From CAZBNB01 sp964493245 (GTDB lineage: Bacteria > Pseudomonadota > Gammaproteobacteria > Legionellales > Legionellaceae): a stretch of 40,987 nucleotides of DNA. This document shows, piece by piece, positions 23,101 to 28,844 of the stretch; within the stretch, counting starts at the first letter, position 1, and each line of letters begins with the position of its first letter. The notes beneath the pieces were generated by a model that saw nothing but the letters and a program-made list of their open reading frames with translations, was not told where the DNA came from and did no database searches. The DNA is taken from NCBI GenBank assembly GCA_964493245.1, contig CAZBNB010000024.1:1-40987 (forward strand), in the 5' to 3' direction. Made by a program: the position numbers and the translations under genes.

Positions 23101-23615
23101 CAGCTTATCGGTAAATTTTGATTACTTTCTAGTTGAAAAACATCTTCTTCATATAAAACAAGTTGTGTATTGCTCAAAACAATTTCGTTGAATATAGAAG
23201 CTTGAGCTTGTCCCACTAATATCAGGCAACAGGCAGTATCCTTAATCATATGCTGGATTCGATAAGATGGATAACTAGCATCTATTGGAACATAAACACT
23301 ACCTACTTTTAATATCGCTAAAAGACTAACCACCATTTCATAAGAGCGCTCGAAACACAAAGCAATGGGAGCTTTCGATTTTAATGTATATCGCCGTCGA
23401 AGATGATGTGCCACTCGATTCGACTGCTCATTTAATAAATGATATGTAAATGTACGATTATTACAAATAATAGCAATCTGATGAGGTGTTAAATCGACTT
23501 GTCTTTCAAATAATTGAGATATTATCATCTCACGTGATGAAGTCTGTTCTATATCTTTACATTCAAAATCAGAAAAATTTAAAATTACACTCTCTATGAC
23601 AATCGAATCATCCAT
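17175..23615 (-). CDS. Non-ribosomal peptide synthetase NRPS-A: A-T-E-Cy-A(Cys)-T, initiating enzyme
   Basis: Initiation synthetase of 2146 residues; it has no leading C domain. A1 about 30-535 (TSGTSGGPKG near 178) has pocket D-A-F-L-L-G-A-T-I, close to Val/Ile codes. T about 540-615 has IGGDS near 575. The E domain, about 630-1060, reads HNLIVD at 766-771 instead of HHxxxD and AVSCR instead of AVSWR; its EGHGRE motif (892-897) is intact. A heterocyclization domain starts near 1085 (FPMTELQKSYLLGRG) with DxxxxDxxS at D1217, D1222, S1225. A2, about 1546-2060, has pocket D-L-Y-N-L-S-L-I-W, the canonical Cys code. The final T has LGGDS near 2102. Together these predict an aliphatic residue joined to a Cys-derived thiazoline. 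The start is ATG with AAGGA about 8 nt upstream. The E-domain lesion probably abolishes epimerization. No docking domain was recognised at the C-terminus. Confidence 0.94.
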   Translation of the reverse strand: MDDSIVIESVILNFSDFECKDIEQTSSREMIISQLFERQVDLTPHQIAIICNNRTFTYHLLNEQSNRVAHHLRRRYTLKSKAPIALCFERSYEMVVSLLAILKVGSVYVPIDASYPSYRIQHMIKDTACCLILVGQAQASIFNEIVLSNTQLVLYEEDVFQLESNQNLPISCKPNDPAYVLYTSGTSGGPKGVIVPHQAIIRLVKNTNYIYIDSTDCIAQVSSIGFDAATFEIWSALLNGACLALVSSELLVDFERFSAFLEYNGISILLLTPVLFNKLVEQMPYIFRRLTYLLIGGDKISLVHVMSLLKTPENMPQYLLNAYGPTENTTITTTYVISPELLKNTKVIPIGRPINDTNIYILDEKMTQVPVGVIGELCIGGMGLASGYLNLQELTAERFIINPFATELDKKNGYTRLYRTGDLARWLVDGNIEYIGRNDLQVKIRGYRIELEEIEQVLLSYSSITQAAVILQENGQSQYLAAYYQSTHEIVDELIVQYLKQYLPDFMIPRAFMRLMLFPLTVHGKLDRYSFPQITIKTKDEHSIFPRDELEIKISSIWVAVLGIPNIGASDDFFQIGGDSILSAQLVSKLRQSGIDCRVRDVYEYRTIERLTQYLKNQIIHIEIDAEQGILEGSFDLLPIQKWFFDQSIHTPEHWNQAFLVRVPQLSIERLEAIIPSLIEHHDMLRAAFFKNGQSEYQQHFNTSFCKMSVLYCDVSKFSESTRNRDLFGLLTSWQSAFNLSDGPLWCIGYLDGYSDGSARLFFALHNLIVDAVSCRTLINDVKRLYEGESLGIKKSSYRQWLYTIQQYADVNGHEIDFWLNSCHFYINELRSATKYLVPYFISHTWDEQFTQQLLRYSGAAYHTEVNDLLLTALSYCLSEWSGLSMNDVILEGHGRESISETIDVSETVGWFTTLYPVSLKTAKDNISDNIVHIKESLRSIPNKGIGYSALRYYGKDRRLYKQSLPSIRFNYLGQFDNQTGYWQVIEESPGLVIHSENTGDYLISIQCMIVERKLQVKFALKIDEKAGQKLIEGFITALKAITNHCLHQINHNKFIYTLSDFKTIKSDADFKVLPVHSHVDELYNSFPMTELQKSYLLGRGNSFEIGNIANHLYREFHFSDLNILKLEKIFNRLLAHHPELRTIFNENTLTQRHLVFDENTYYLIENNRYDLLYNESMLIAVRNELSHKVYDVSVYPLFCIKTSIFLDRIVVHCSLDLLLLDAKSSESLFSDLTVLFENENHVLQKTAISFRDYQQYVDNLTYSEWYKTDKAYWSDKLAYLPLRPNLPFLCEPSTIVSPIFKTNRRMISKAHWNKVKQKADDLGVSYASILLSIYGLVISMFSEMSDFLITLTLFNRYDIHSDVQYLWGEFTSTSLFGFSRSNDSAHVFFKKMHDLLMEDIAHTLYSGLQVQRDLMKAHQLDPKLAVSPIVFTCIVGDGGREKARPSYYFDKSELTQERYFASQTSQAWIDLQVIEQDEGLSSGWLYVSQLFDGQFVHNLNNLYCDLIEYVAEYEWCTALPIVNLMDTNQFIIERVNSNSQKELSDTLIDLFEHQVALFPNNIAVIDEFRLLNYQDIFIKSANIAHYLYQHYPVRHQLIGILSEKGYQQVVSTLGIMKSGAAYLPLHVEWPLKRMKEVLKEGKVSLLLVSRRQWDLIKNTDLIIDFCVHIIEEIEIENENDVTLPSILLDDLAYVIFTSGSTGKPKGVCITHRAVVNTVYALNDRLNISQSDSVLSVSDLSFDLSVYDIFGVLGGGGKIVFPSQLEVRNPIHWKNLIKLHGITLWNTVPQLAQLLFDESEEDEWLRTLKFILMSGDSLPLCLVSDIKKRAPHLLVMSLGGATEASIWSIWYEVTAVSPDWRMIPYGYPMPNQKIYVLNQFREHCPTGVPGDIYIGGMGLARGYWYDYEKTESSFIVHPTLGRLYKTGDMGKWNSIGYVEFLGRKDNQVKCNGYRVELEEITLRMMSFPRVKQALTRIYEDNIVAYLILDNERSHYYSQCTIIDTSNLMSPSSEASSFDYIFDALSTYLSEYLPSYMLPKFYQIVSEIPLTINGKIDYNALPVPTIHKQEPFTIPKTEYENSLCAIWQEVLGIDKISVLDDFYKLGGDSVRSIQVIAKLRQQGLSCTVDDIFKYRNIKKLAQHINMI

Positions 23616-23904
23616 GAGTTATCCTTAACATCAAAATACCATTTTCTCAACAGCTACTTTCTTCGCTACTTATCAAGTGTATCATACGTTATAGTCATCA
23701 GACTGTCACGTAATGGTCTTGAATTGTAACAACAGAAGGAGTAGCATGCCAATGCGTTATGCATATTTATAGAGCTTGTTAAATTATGACCGGCTGATCA
23801 CTTCGTTCAAACTAAAGCTGGAGTTTGATTGTCTCAATTTTAACCTCAGCAAACGGATTGAAAACAACCTCTAATTTTTAAAGACGGATGTTAAGGGATA
23901 TATT
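23616..23904. other. Divergent intergenic control region between NRPS and P450 operons
   Basis: This 289-bp AT-rich region separates the divergent NRPS-A and P450 starts. It holds the NRPS promoter at 23681-23709. I see no convincing plus-strand promoter for the P450, only its ribosome binding site (AAGGG about 8 nt before the ATG at 23905). No clear operator palindrome, ORF or RNA was found. Confidence 0.6.
23681..23709 (-). promoter_or_regulatory. Sigma70-type promoter for the NRPS operon
   Basis: On the minus strand, GTGACA (-35, 5/6 match) and TATGAT (-10, 5/6 match) are separated by exactly 17 bp. Transcription would start near 23673, giving a leader of about 58 nt before the NRPS-A ATG. 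Confidence 0.6.
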
Positions 23905-25122
23905 ATGATAAATTCACCACTATCAGATTTAAGCATTATTTCTAATCCATATCCTACCTACGAGGCCTTATCAGAAAAAGAACCTGTACATTGGTGTAAA
24001 GAATTAAATGCTTGGGCGTTAATGAGATATGTCGATTGTGCAACTTCTCTTAAAGATCCTCGTCTTAAAGCTGAACGAATGGAATCTATCCTCGATCTTA
24101 AATTTCCGAATCACAATTTACCGACAGACAATATTTACCATCAATTTACAAAAAACACTGTAATGTATACTGACAATGATAAACACGATGCTTTGCGAAA
24201 ATCAACCAACCCAGGGTTTACCAGAGATGCGCATGAACATTATAGTAAAATTATTGAAGCTGTTGCTTTTGATTTAGTTAAATCAATTCCACAAGGTTGC
24301 CGTGAAATTGATGCAATTACAGAGTTAACCGCAAAACTGCCTATTAATGCAGCAGTACATGCTTTTGGTCTTCCTGAAGAGGATTTAGCCTTCGTATTAC
24401 CTCGAGTTGAAATGATTATGACATATTGGTCTGGCCCACAACTTCAGCCAGTAACCTTGAATCAAATTATTGATAGCCTGACAGAATTACATATCTATTC
24501 TACTGAGTTGATAGAAGGAAAACGTGGTAAAGTTATACCAGATACAGTGATCGCACGTTTAGCAGCTGGTCAATCAAGTAATATTTACTCCACTATAGAG
24601 CAAACAATTCATCAACTAGTCCTACTTATCATAGCATTATTCGCTCCAACAACACCTGGCTCTGTCAGCAGTGGTATACTTTCTTTTGCAACACACCCTA
24701 ATCAAATCGAAGTTTTTCTATCTGATCCAAGTTGTTTGGAGAATGTTGCAAACGAAGTGGTTCGTTTTAATGCTTCAAATCAGTTTACATGGCGAGTTAC
24801 ATCTGAGGATTTGGATATTGGTGGTGTTCAGATAAATAAAGGCCAGATAGTGGTACCATTTTTAGGGGCTGCAAATCGTGACCATCGTGTTTTTGAAAAT
24901 CCACATCAATTTGATCTTCATCGTAAAAACAGCGCAAAAAACCTATCTTTCGGAATGGGAGTCCATTCCTGTTTGGGACGTCAAATCGCAAGTCTTGAAA
25001 TTCGTTGGTTTTTTATCGCTCTTTTTAAGCGCTTTCCACGAATCCAATTGGCTGGTGAGCCAATTTGGAATTCAAATTTGGAGTTTCGATCATTAAAATC
25101 ATTACCATTACAGCTTTACTAA
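23905..25122 (+). CDS. Cytochrome P450, probable tailoring oxidase of the NRPS cluster
   Basis: Soluble bacterial class P450 of 405 residues, the usual length. The heme-ligand loop is FGMGVHSCLG with Cys356. The ExxR motif is E284-V-V-R287. The I helix reads ALFAPTTPGS at about 244-253. The threonine pair (T249, T250) is present, but the preceding acid of the usual AGxET is Pro248 and the Gly is Phe246. That acid normally helps proton delivery to the bound dioxygen, so the activation chemistry may differ. The gene is divergent from NRPS-A and 43 bp upstream of the DUF3050 gene, which suggests a two-gene operon. It needs a ferredoxin and reductase encoded elsewhere. Its substrate is inferred to be the peptide, a carrier-bound residue or a free precursor. 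Confidence 0.93.
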   Translation: MINSPLSDLSIISNPYPTYEALSEKEPVHWCKELNAWALMRYVDCATSLKDPRLKAERMESILDLKFPNHNLPTDNIYHQFTKNTVMYTDNDKHDALRKSTNPGFTRDAHEHYSKIIEAVAFDLVKSIPQGCREIDAITELTAKLPINAAVHAFGLPEEDLAFVLPRVEMIMTYWSGPQLQPVTLNQIIDSLTELHIYSTELIEGKRGKVIPDTVIARLAAGQSSNIYSTIEQTIHQLVLLIIALFAPTTPGSVSSGILSFATHPNQIEVFLSDPSCLENVANEVVRFNASNQFTWRVTSEDLDIGGVQINKGQIVVPFLGAANRDHRVFENPHQFDLHRKNSAKNLSFGMGVHSCLGRQIASLEIRWFFIALFKRFPRIQLAGEPIWNSNLEFRSLKSLPLQLY

Positions 25123-25165
25123 GAAAACTAAATATTTTTTATTAAAAACTAAGGATATACGCGAT

Positions 25166-25921
25166 ATGTTAAACGATCCTGTTTTGTTAAATTATCATAA
25201 GGCTCTAACATCCCACTCCATGTATAGAAAAATTTCAAATCTTACTAACCTTAAAATTATGATGGAAACACACGTTTTTGCAGTATGGGATTTTATGTCT
25301 TTGCTTAAACGATTACAGAGAGAGATTACTTGTGTAAATGTCCCATGGACTCCCAGTCATTACTCCAAAAAATTAGTCCGACTACTGAATGAAATCGTTC
25401 TTGGTGAAGAAAGTGATCTTGATCCGGATGGTGAACCAATCGATCATTTTTCTTTATATATTCGTGCGATGGAAGAAGTTGGGGCTGATTCAAGTAAATT
25501 ATTTGAGTTTATCAAAAACAATAACTACGATTTATTAACGAAAGCACAACAAGATTTTGTACGATTTAATATTGAACTTGCATGCTTTGGTAAACTACAT
25601 GAAGTGGCATCTGTTTTTTTCTTTGGGCGAGAAAAATTAATCCCTGATATGTTTACATCGCTTTTATCTAACCTGAAGAAAAATTTGAACTCTCATCAAT
25701 TTTCTAATTTAATTTTTTATTTAGAGCGACATATTCAAGTTGATGGAGAAGAACACTCCCATTTGGCTTATGACTGCCTTAAAGCCCTTTGTGGTGATGA
25801 CGCACAAAAATGGAGTGAAGCAAAAGAGACTGGGCTCCAGTCATTAAAACTTCGAAAGCTATTATGGGATGATGTGGAAAAAAGACTATTACATCATTCG
25901 CCAATGGAGTTATCGATATAA
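25166..25921 (+). CDS. DUF3050 family protein, heme-oxygenase-like (putative non-heme iron oxidase)
   Basis: A 251-residue protein that matches the DUF3050 pattern as I know it: METHVFAVWDFMSLLKRLQ near residue 33, NEIVLGEESD near 75, FGREKLIP near 153, and YLERHIQVDGEEH near 185. It is predicted all-alpha with a heme-oxygenase-like fold. Possible metal ligands are E34, H36, E76, H145, E146, H189 and H197; this set is a guess from conserved acids and histidines. Some heme-oxygenase-like proteins are diiron oxidases making N-oxygenated, cleaved or rearranged amino acids. Its place behind the P450 and beside an NRPS makes a tailoring or precursor-making role plausible, but the reaction is unknown. 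The start is ATG with AAGGA about 11 nt upstream. No signal peptide or membrane segment is seen. Confidence 0.85.
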   Translation: MLNDPVLLNYHKALTSHSMYRKISNLTNLKIMMETHVFAVWDFMSLLKRLQREITCVNVPWTPSHYSKKLVRLLNEIVLGEESDLDPDGEPIDHFSLYIRAMEEVGADSSKLFEFIKNNNYDLLTKAQQDFVRFNIELACFGKLHEVASVFFFGREKLIPDMFTSLLSNLKKNLNSHQFSNLIFYLERHIQVDGEEHSHLAYDCLKALCGDDAQKWSEAKETGLQSLKLRKLLWDDVEKRLLHHSPMELSI

Positions 25922-25929
25922 CACCTCTC

Positions 25930-26556
25930 TTAATCAAAAGTCGCTCTATCCGAGTTTGATTTGACTATGTTATAGAGCGTATTTAATTGTTTTTCAGTAA
26001 TACGAGGCAAAGATAACTCAGGTAACTCCGTCACAGAGAAAAACCCAATCTCAGAAATTTCCAGATTAGCTTCAGGTTCTCCGCCAATCATTTCACAATG
26101 AAAAACACACTTATAGAGATGTGGCCACTGTAAGGGATGATTATGTTTCAATGTATCCCACAATGCCAAAATTTTTATGGGGGAAACATCATAGCCAGCT
26201 TCTTCTTTGGTTTCTCTGACCACAGCTTCGGCCGGTGTTTCATTCACATCAGCAAAACCACCTGGTAAAGTCCAACGGTTATCGGCCCGCTCTCTGACTA
26301 AAAGAATTTTATCATCTTGTAACACAAACGAGCGAATATCGAGCCTTGGCGTTGCATAGCCTGTTTGCATGGTAAACATTTGATGTATTTGTTCTATAGG
26401 TAAGTGCGTCATTTTAGACGTCATTTCTGCGGCGAGAACCAGTAATCGATGAAAGCGCTCCACATCAAACTCATTGGTGGTATAAGCGAGCCCAGATTGC
26501 GCTATTGCTTGTATTTCTGAAATCCATAGGAGGCACTGCTTTTCTCTTTCGTTCAT
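25930..26556 (-). CDS. Nudix hydrolase with N-terminal Nudix_N-type domain
   Basis: A 208-residue cytosolic hydrolase expected to cleave a nucleoside diphosphate linked to another moiety (ADP-ribose-type substrates are common for this architecture; the substrate is not determinable here). The Nudix box is complete from G100 to Y122: G-x5-E106-x7-R114-E115-T-K-E118-E119-A-G121-Y122, with Thr116 where a hydrophobic residue is usual. Residues 1 to about 65 form a helical N-terminal domain typical of the Nudix_N group. The start is ATG with GAGGT about 8 nt upstream. It lies 21 bp behind the secreted-protein gene, so the two may be cotranscribed. It is convergent with the DUF3050 gene (8-bp gap). 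There is no sign that it belongs to the NRPS pathway. Confidence 0.9.
   Translation of the reverse strand: MNEREKQCLLWISEIQAIAQSGLAYTTNEFDVERFHRLLVLAAEMTSKMTHLPIEQIHQMFTMQTGYATPRLDIRSFVLQDDKILLVRERADNRWTLPGGFADVNETPAEAVVRETKEEAGYDVSPIKILALWDTLKHNHPLQWPHLYKCVFHCEMIGGEPEANLEISEIGFFSVTELPELSLPRITEKQLNTLYNIVKSNSDRATFD
25942..25995 (+). terminator. Possible terminator between convergent genes
   Basis: CGCTCTAT at 25942-25949 pairs with ATAGAGCG at 25972-25979 (8-bp stem, 22-nt loop), followed on the plus strand by a T-rich run. It lies just after the DUF3050 stop and inside the 3' end of the Nudix gene. The loop is long, so this is tentative. Confidence 0.35.
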
Positions 26557-26577
26557 TTTGCTTACCTCAAATTATTT

Positions 26578-27096
26578 CTATCTCCAAAAAAAATAGTGTA
26601 GTGGTAACTCATGTTGCGGCAAACACGCCTGTGTTGCTTCTGAACAATTAACAGGTATACAACAATTTACATCTTGATCTTCACATTCTCCAAGAAAAAA
26701 CGCAAAACGATGACGCGGGTTACCATGCTCATCACTTAGCAAGCGAATTAAAACAGAATGTACTTCGTTAATATTAGCATACCGAATAACTTTCGTACCA
26801 ATTTGATAAATTGCATCACCCCTTAAAGAAAAAGGTGCTTCTTCAGATGTGTTAAAAGCATTCAAATTTTGGTGATGATAAAAGCTTGCTAAATATCCGG
26901 AGTAACAATCGGATGAGGTAAGGTAGTGAATATGAATACCTGTAATTGGTTTTGCCATACCCGCTGTTGGCAAAAACGAAACTATTTTGTTGTCAGGTGT
27001 CGTCTCGCTTGTTAAAACATCGCTCAATAGTATTTCGTCAGCAAACAGTACGTTTGATGTAAAAAAGAAAAATATCCCTATCAAATAGCGCAACAT
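26578..27096 (-). CDS. Hypothetical secreted Cys-rich protein
   Basis: 172 residues; no family recognised. I chose the internal ATG at 27096 over the upstream in-frame ATG at 27135 because AAGGA precedes it at 8-9 nt and the protein then starts with a clean signal peptide (MLRYLIGIFFFFTSNVLFA, cleavage expected before DE). The mature part contains six Cys, five of them clustered near the C-terminus (GEC, NCC, VNC, QAC), consistent with disulfides after export. No membrane segment beyond the signal is seen. It is probably periplasmic or secreted. It lies 21 bp upstream of the Nudix gene in the same direction. Confidence 0.75.
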   Translation of the reverse strand: MLRYLIGIFFFFTSNVLFADEILLSDVLTSETTPDNKIVSFLPTAGMAKPITGIHIHYLTSSDCYSGYLASFYHHQNLNAFNTSEEAPFSLRGDAIYQIGTKVIRYANINEVHSVLIRLLSDEHGNPRHRFAFFLGECEDQDVNCCIPVNCSEATQACLPQHELPLHYFFWR

Positions 27097-27211
27097 ATCA
27101 TTATCCTTGATATACCTACAAAATATAATCGTCAAGGCTCACGCCTGCTCTCCGAGATTCAAGCAGTCCCCCTGAATGATTCTCGTAATATCAAGACTGA
27201 CTGACAAACAA

Positions 27212-27303
27212 CACCGATCGGGAAGTTAAAAAATAATTTTAATTCGGCCATTCAGTTGCCCTAAACTTCTCCATTAAAATTATTTTTTGCTGCAAGATCG
27301 GTG
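27212..27303. repeat. Long imperfect inverted repeat (MITE-like or structured RNA)
   Basis: A perfect 16-bp inverted pair lies at 27228-27243 and 27273-27288 (AAAAAATAATTTTAAT and its complement). An outer 8-bp pair lies at 27212-27219 and 27296-27303 (CACCGATC / GATCGGTG). The spacers between the pairs (8 and 7 nt) do not match, and the central loop is 29 nt. Weaker similarity continues outward. The element sits in the 330-bp gene-free stretch 27097-27426, which otherwise holds only the terminator at 27355-27394 and a weak hairpin at 27153-27185. It is not followed by an obvious T-tract of its own. Confidence 0.7.
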
Positions 27304-27354
27304 GTTTTCAGAAGTCCGGATCATTTTAAGGGTGTGAATTCGTGGACTACACCG

Positions 27355-27394
27355 CATAAACAAAACCCCCGAGCTCAAAAAGAACATCGGGGGT
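27355..27394 (-). terminator. Rho-independent terminator of the ribosomal cluster
   Basis: An 8-bp stem, ACCCCCGA at 27365-27372 with TCGGGGGT at 27387-27394, has a 14-nt loop. On the minus strand it is followed by TTTTGTTT. It lies 33 bp beyond the rplQ stop, as expected at the end of the alpha operon. Confidence 0.85.
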
Positions 27395-27426
27395 CAATAG
27401 AATCGATTTTCAGCGGGTCAGAAGAA

Positions 27427-27819
27427 TTAAGACGCGTCTTCAGAAACCAATTCAACATCAGCGGGTCTGTCAACTAACTCAACAATCGCCATGGGTGCAT
27501 TGTCACCAGGACGGAAACCGCATTTCAGAATTCGAACATATCCGCCTGGGCGCTCAGAATAGCGTTTACCTAAATCAGTAAACAACTTCCCAACAGCGCT
27601 TTTTGAACGTAACTCAGCGAATACATTACGTCGTGAAGCAACAGAATCTGTTTTACCAACAGTAATTAAAGGCTCAATATAACGTCTTAATTCTTTAGCT
27701 TTTGGCAACGTTGTTTTAATCATTTCGTGTTCTATCAATGAACAACACATGTTTGAAAACATCGCTTTTCTATGGCTACTTGTTCGGCCAAAACCGCGAC
27801 CAGTATTTCTGTGACGCAT
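27427..27819 (-). CDS. rplQ: 50S ribosomal protein L17
   Basis: 130 residues (E. coli 127). The N-terminus MRHRNTGRGFGRTSSHRKA and the block HEMIKTTLPKAKELRRYIEP are typical of L17, which binds 23S rRNA near the exit-tunnel surface. A short acidic tail (VSEDAS) follows the conserved VELVDRP. It is the last gene of the alpha operon, 14 bp after rpoA, with the terminator 33 bp downstream. Function is certain by family and context. Confidence 0.98.
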   Translation of the reverse strand: MRHRNTGRGFGRTSSHRKAMFSNMCCSLIEHEMIKTTLPKAKELRRYIEPLITVGKTDSVASRRNVFAELRSKSAVGKLFTDLGKRYSERPGGYVRILKCGFRPGDNAPMAIVELVDRPADVELVSEDAS

Positions 27820-27833
27820 AACTCAGACTCCCG

Positions 27834-28826
27834 TTACTCGGCCAAATTTTTTGGTGGCCAATTTTCTAATTTCATTCCCAACGACAACGAACGCGCCGCC
27901 AACACATCTTTAATCTCAGTCAATGATTTTTTACCAAGATTAGGTGTCTTTAACAATTCGTTTTCTGTTTTTTGAACTAAATCACCAATATAGTTAATAC
28001 TTTCAGCTTTTAAGCAGTTAGCAGAGCGAACCGTTAATTCAAGATCATCAACTGGTCTTAACAAGATAGGATCAAAATCTGCTCTAGCCTTGCTGTCTGT
28101 TGCTGCTTCTTCATATTGCATATCAACAAATGCAAACAATTGGCGTTGCAGAATACTGGCTGATATACGAATCGCATCTTCTGGATCGATCGTGCCATTT
28201 GTTTGAAGCTCTATCGTTAATTTGTCGAGATCTGTTCTGTTTTCTACACGTGTTTTATCAACGTGATAAGCCACTTTCTTAATTGGAGAAAAGGCATTAT
28301 CAATTTTTAATTTACCAATTGATTTTTGAACTTGCTCTTCTTCAAATAAGCTCGGTAGAATTTCTGACGAATGATAGCCGATGCCCTTTTCTACTTTCAA
28401 GCTCATCTTTAATTGACCATATTCATTCAAGTGCGCGATCACCAATTCTGGATTAAGCACTTCAACACCGTGCGTCAATTGAATATCACCCGCAGTCACT
28501 TCACAGGGGCCTTTTTTATCAATTGTTAACATAGCAACGGTGCCAACACTCATGCGAATAGCAACATCTTTTAGATTCAAGAGGATATTAATAACATCTT
28601 CTTCAACCCCTTCAATCGTGCTGTACTCGTGTAACACCCCTTCAATCGCCACTTCAGTCACCGCACAACCAGGCATTGATGACATTAAAATTCGACGTAG
28701 GGCATTACCTAATGTATATCCATAGCCAGGTTCAAGTGGTTCTAGGATAATACGCGAATGAAATGGATTATCTGATTGAACTTTAAGTACCTTAGGGGTC
28801 AACATTTCATTAATATCTGTATACAT
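27834..28826 (-). CDS. rpoA: DNA-directed RNA polymerase alpha subunit
   Basis: 330 residues, the normal length. The N-terminal domain (about 1-235) dimerizes and seeds core polymerase assembly; LEPGYGYTLGNALRRILMSS is the hallmark. A linker leads to the C-terminal domain from about residue 247 (LRPVDDLELTVRSANCLKAE, then NLGKKSLTEIKDVL), which contacts UP elements and activators; the Arg in LTVRSANCLK is the DNA-contact position. It lies between rpsD and rplQ as in other gammaproteobacteria. Confidence 0.99.
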   Translation of the reverse strand: MYTDINEMLTPKVLKVQSDNPFHSRIILEPLEPGYGYTLGNALRRILMSSMPGCAVTEVAIEGVLHEYSTIEGVEEDVINILLNLKDVAIRMSVGTVAMLTIDKKGPCEVTAGDIQLTHGVEVLNPELVIAHLNEYGQLKMSLKVEKGIGYHSSEILPSLFEEEQVQKSIGKLKIDNAFSPIKKVAYHVDKTRVENRTDLDKLTIELQTNGTIDPEDAIRISASILQRQLFAFVDMQYEEAATDSKARADFDPILLRPVDDLELTVRSANCLKAESINYIGDLVQKTENELLKTPNLGKKSLTEIKDVLAARSLSLGMKLENWPPKNLAE

Positions 28827-28844
28827 TCGGCTATTTCTCCAATC

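Noticed and set aside
23735..23775. ATGC-rich palindromic cluster in the divergent region as operator
   Set aside because: Only very short (4-6 bp) symmetric units; no spaced dyad beyond chance in AT-rich DNA.
27105..27135. TTGACG-17-TATCAA as promoter of the secreted-protein gene, minus strand
   Set aside because: The -10 would lie about 14 nt before the ATG and the start would fall on the coding sequence, leaving no RBS in the transcript.
27136..27190. Possible tRNA-like or small-RNA fold (CGAG-ATTCA / TGAAT-CTCG with a bulge at 27153-27185)
   Set aside because: There is no tRNA cloverleaf or CCA end, and the stem has a 4-nt bulge; kept only as a weak hairpin.
27097..27426. Insertion sequence or CRISPR array
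   Set aside because: No transposase ORF, no direct-repeat spacer pattern; only one inverted repeat.
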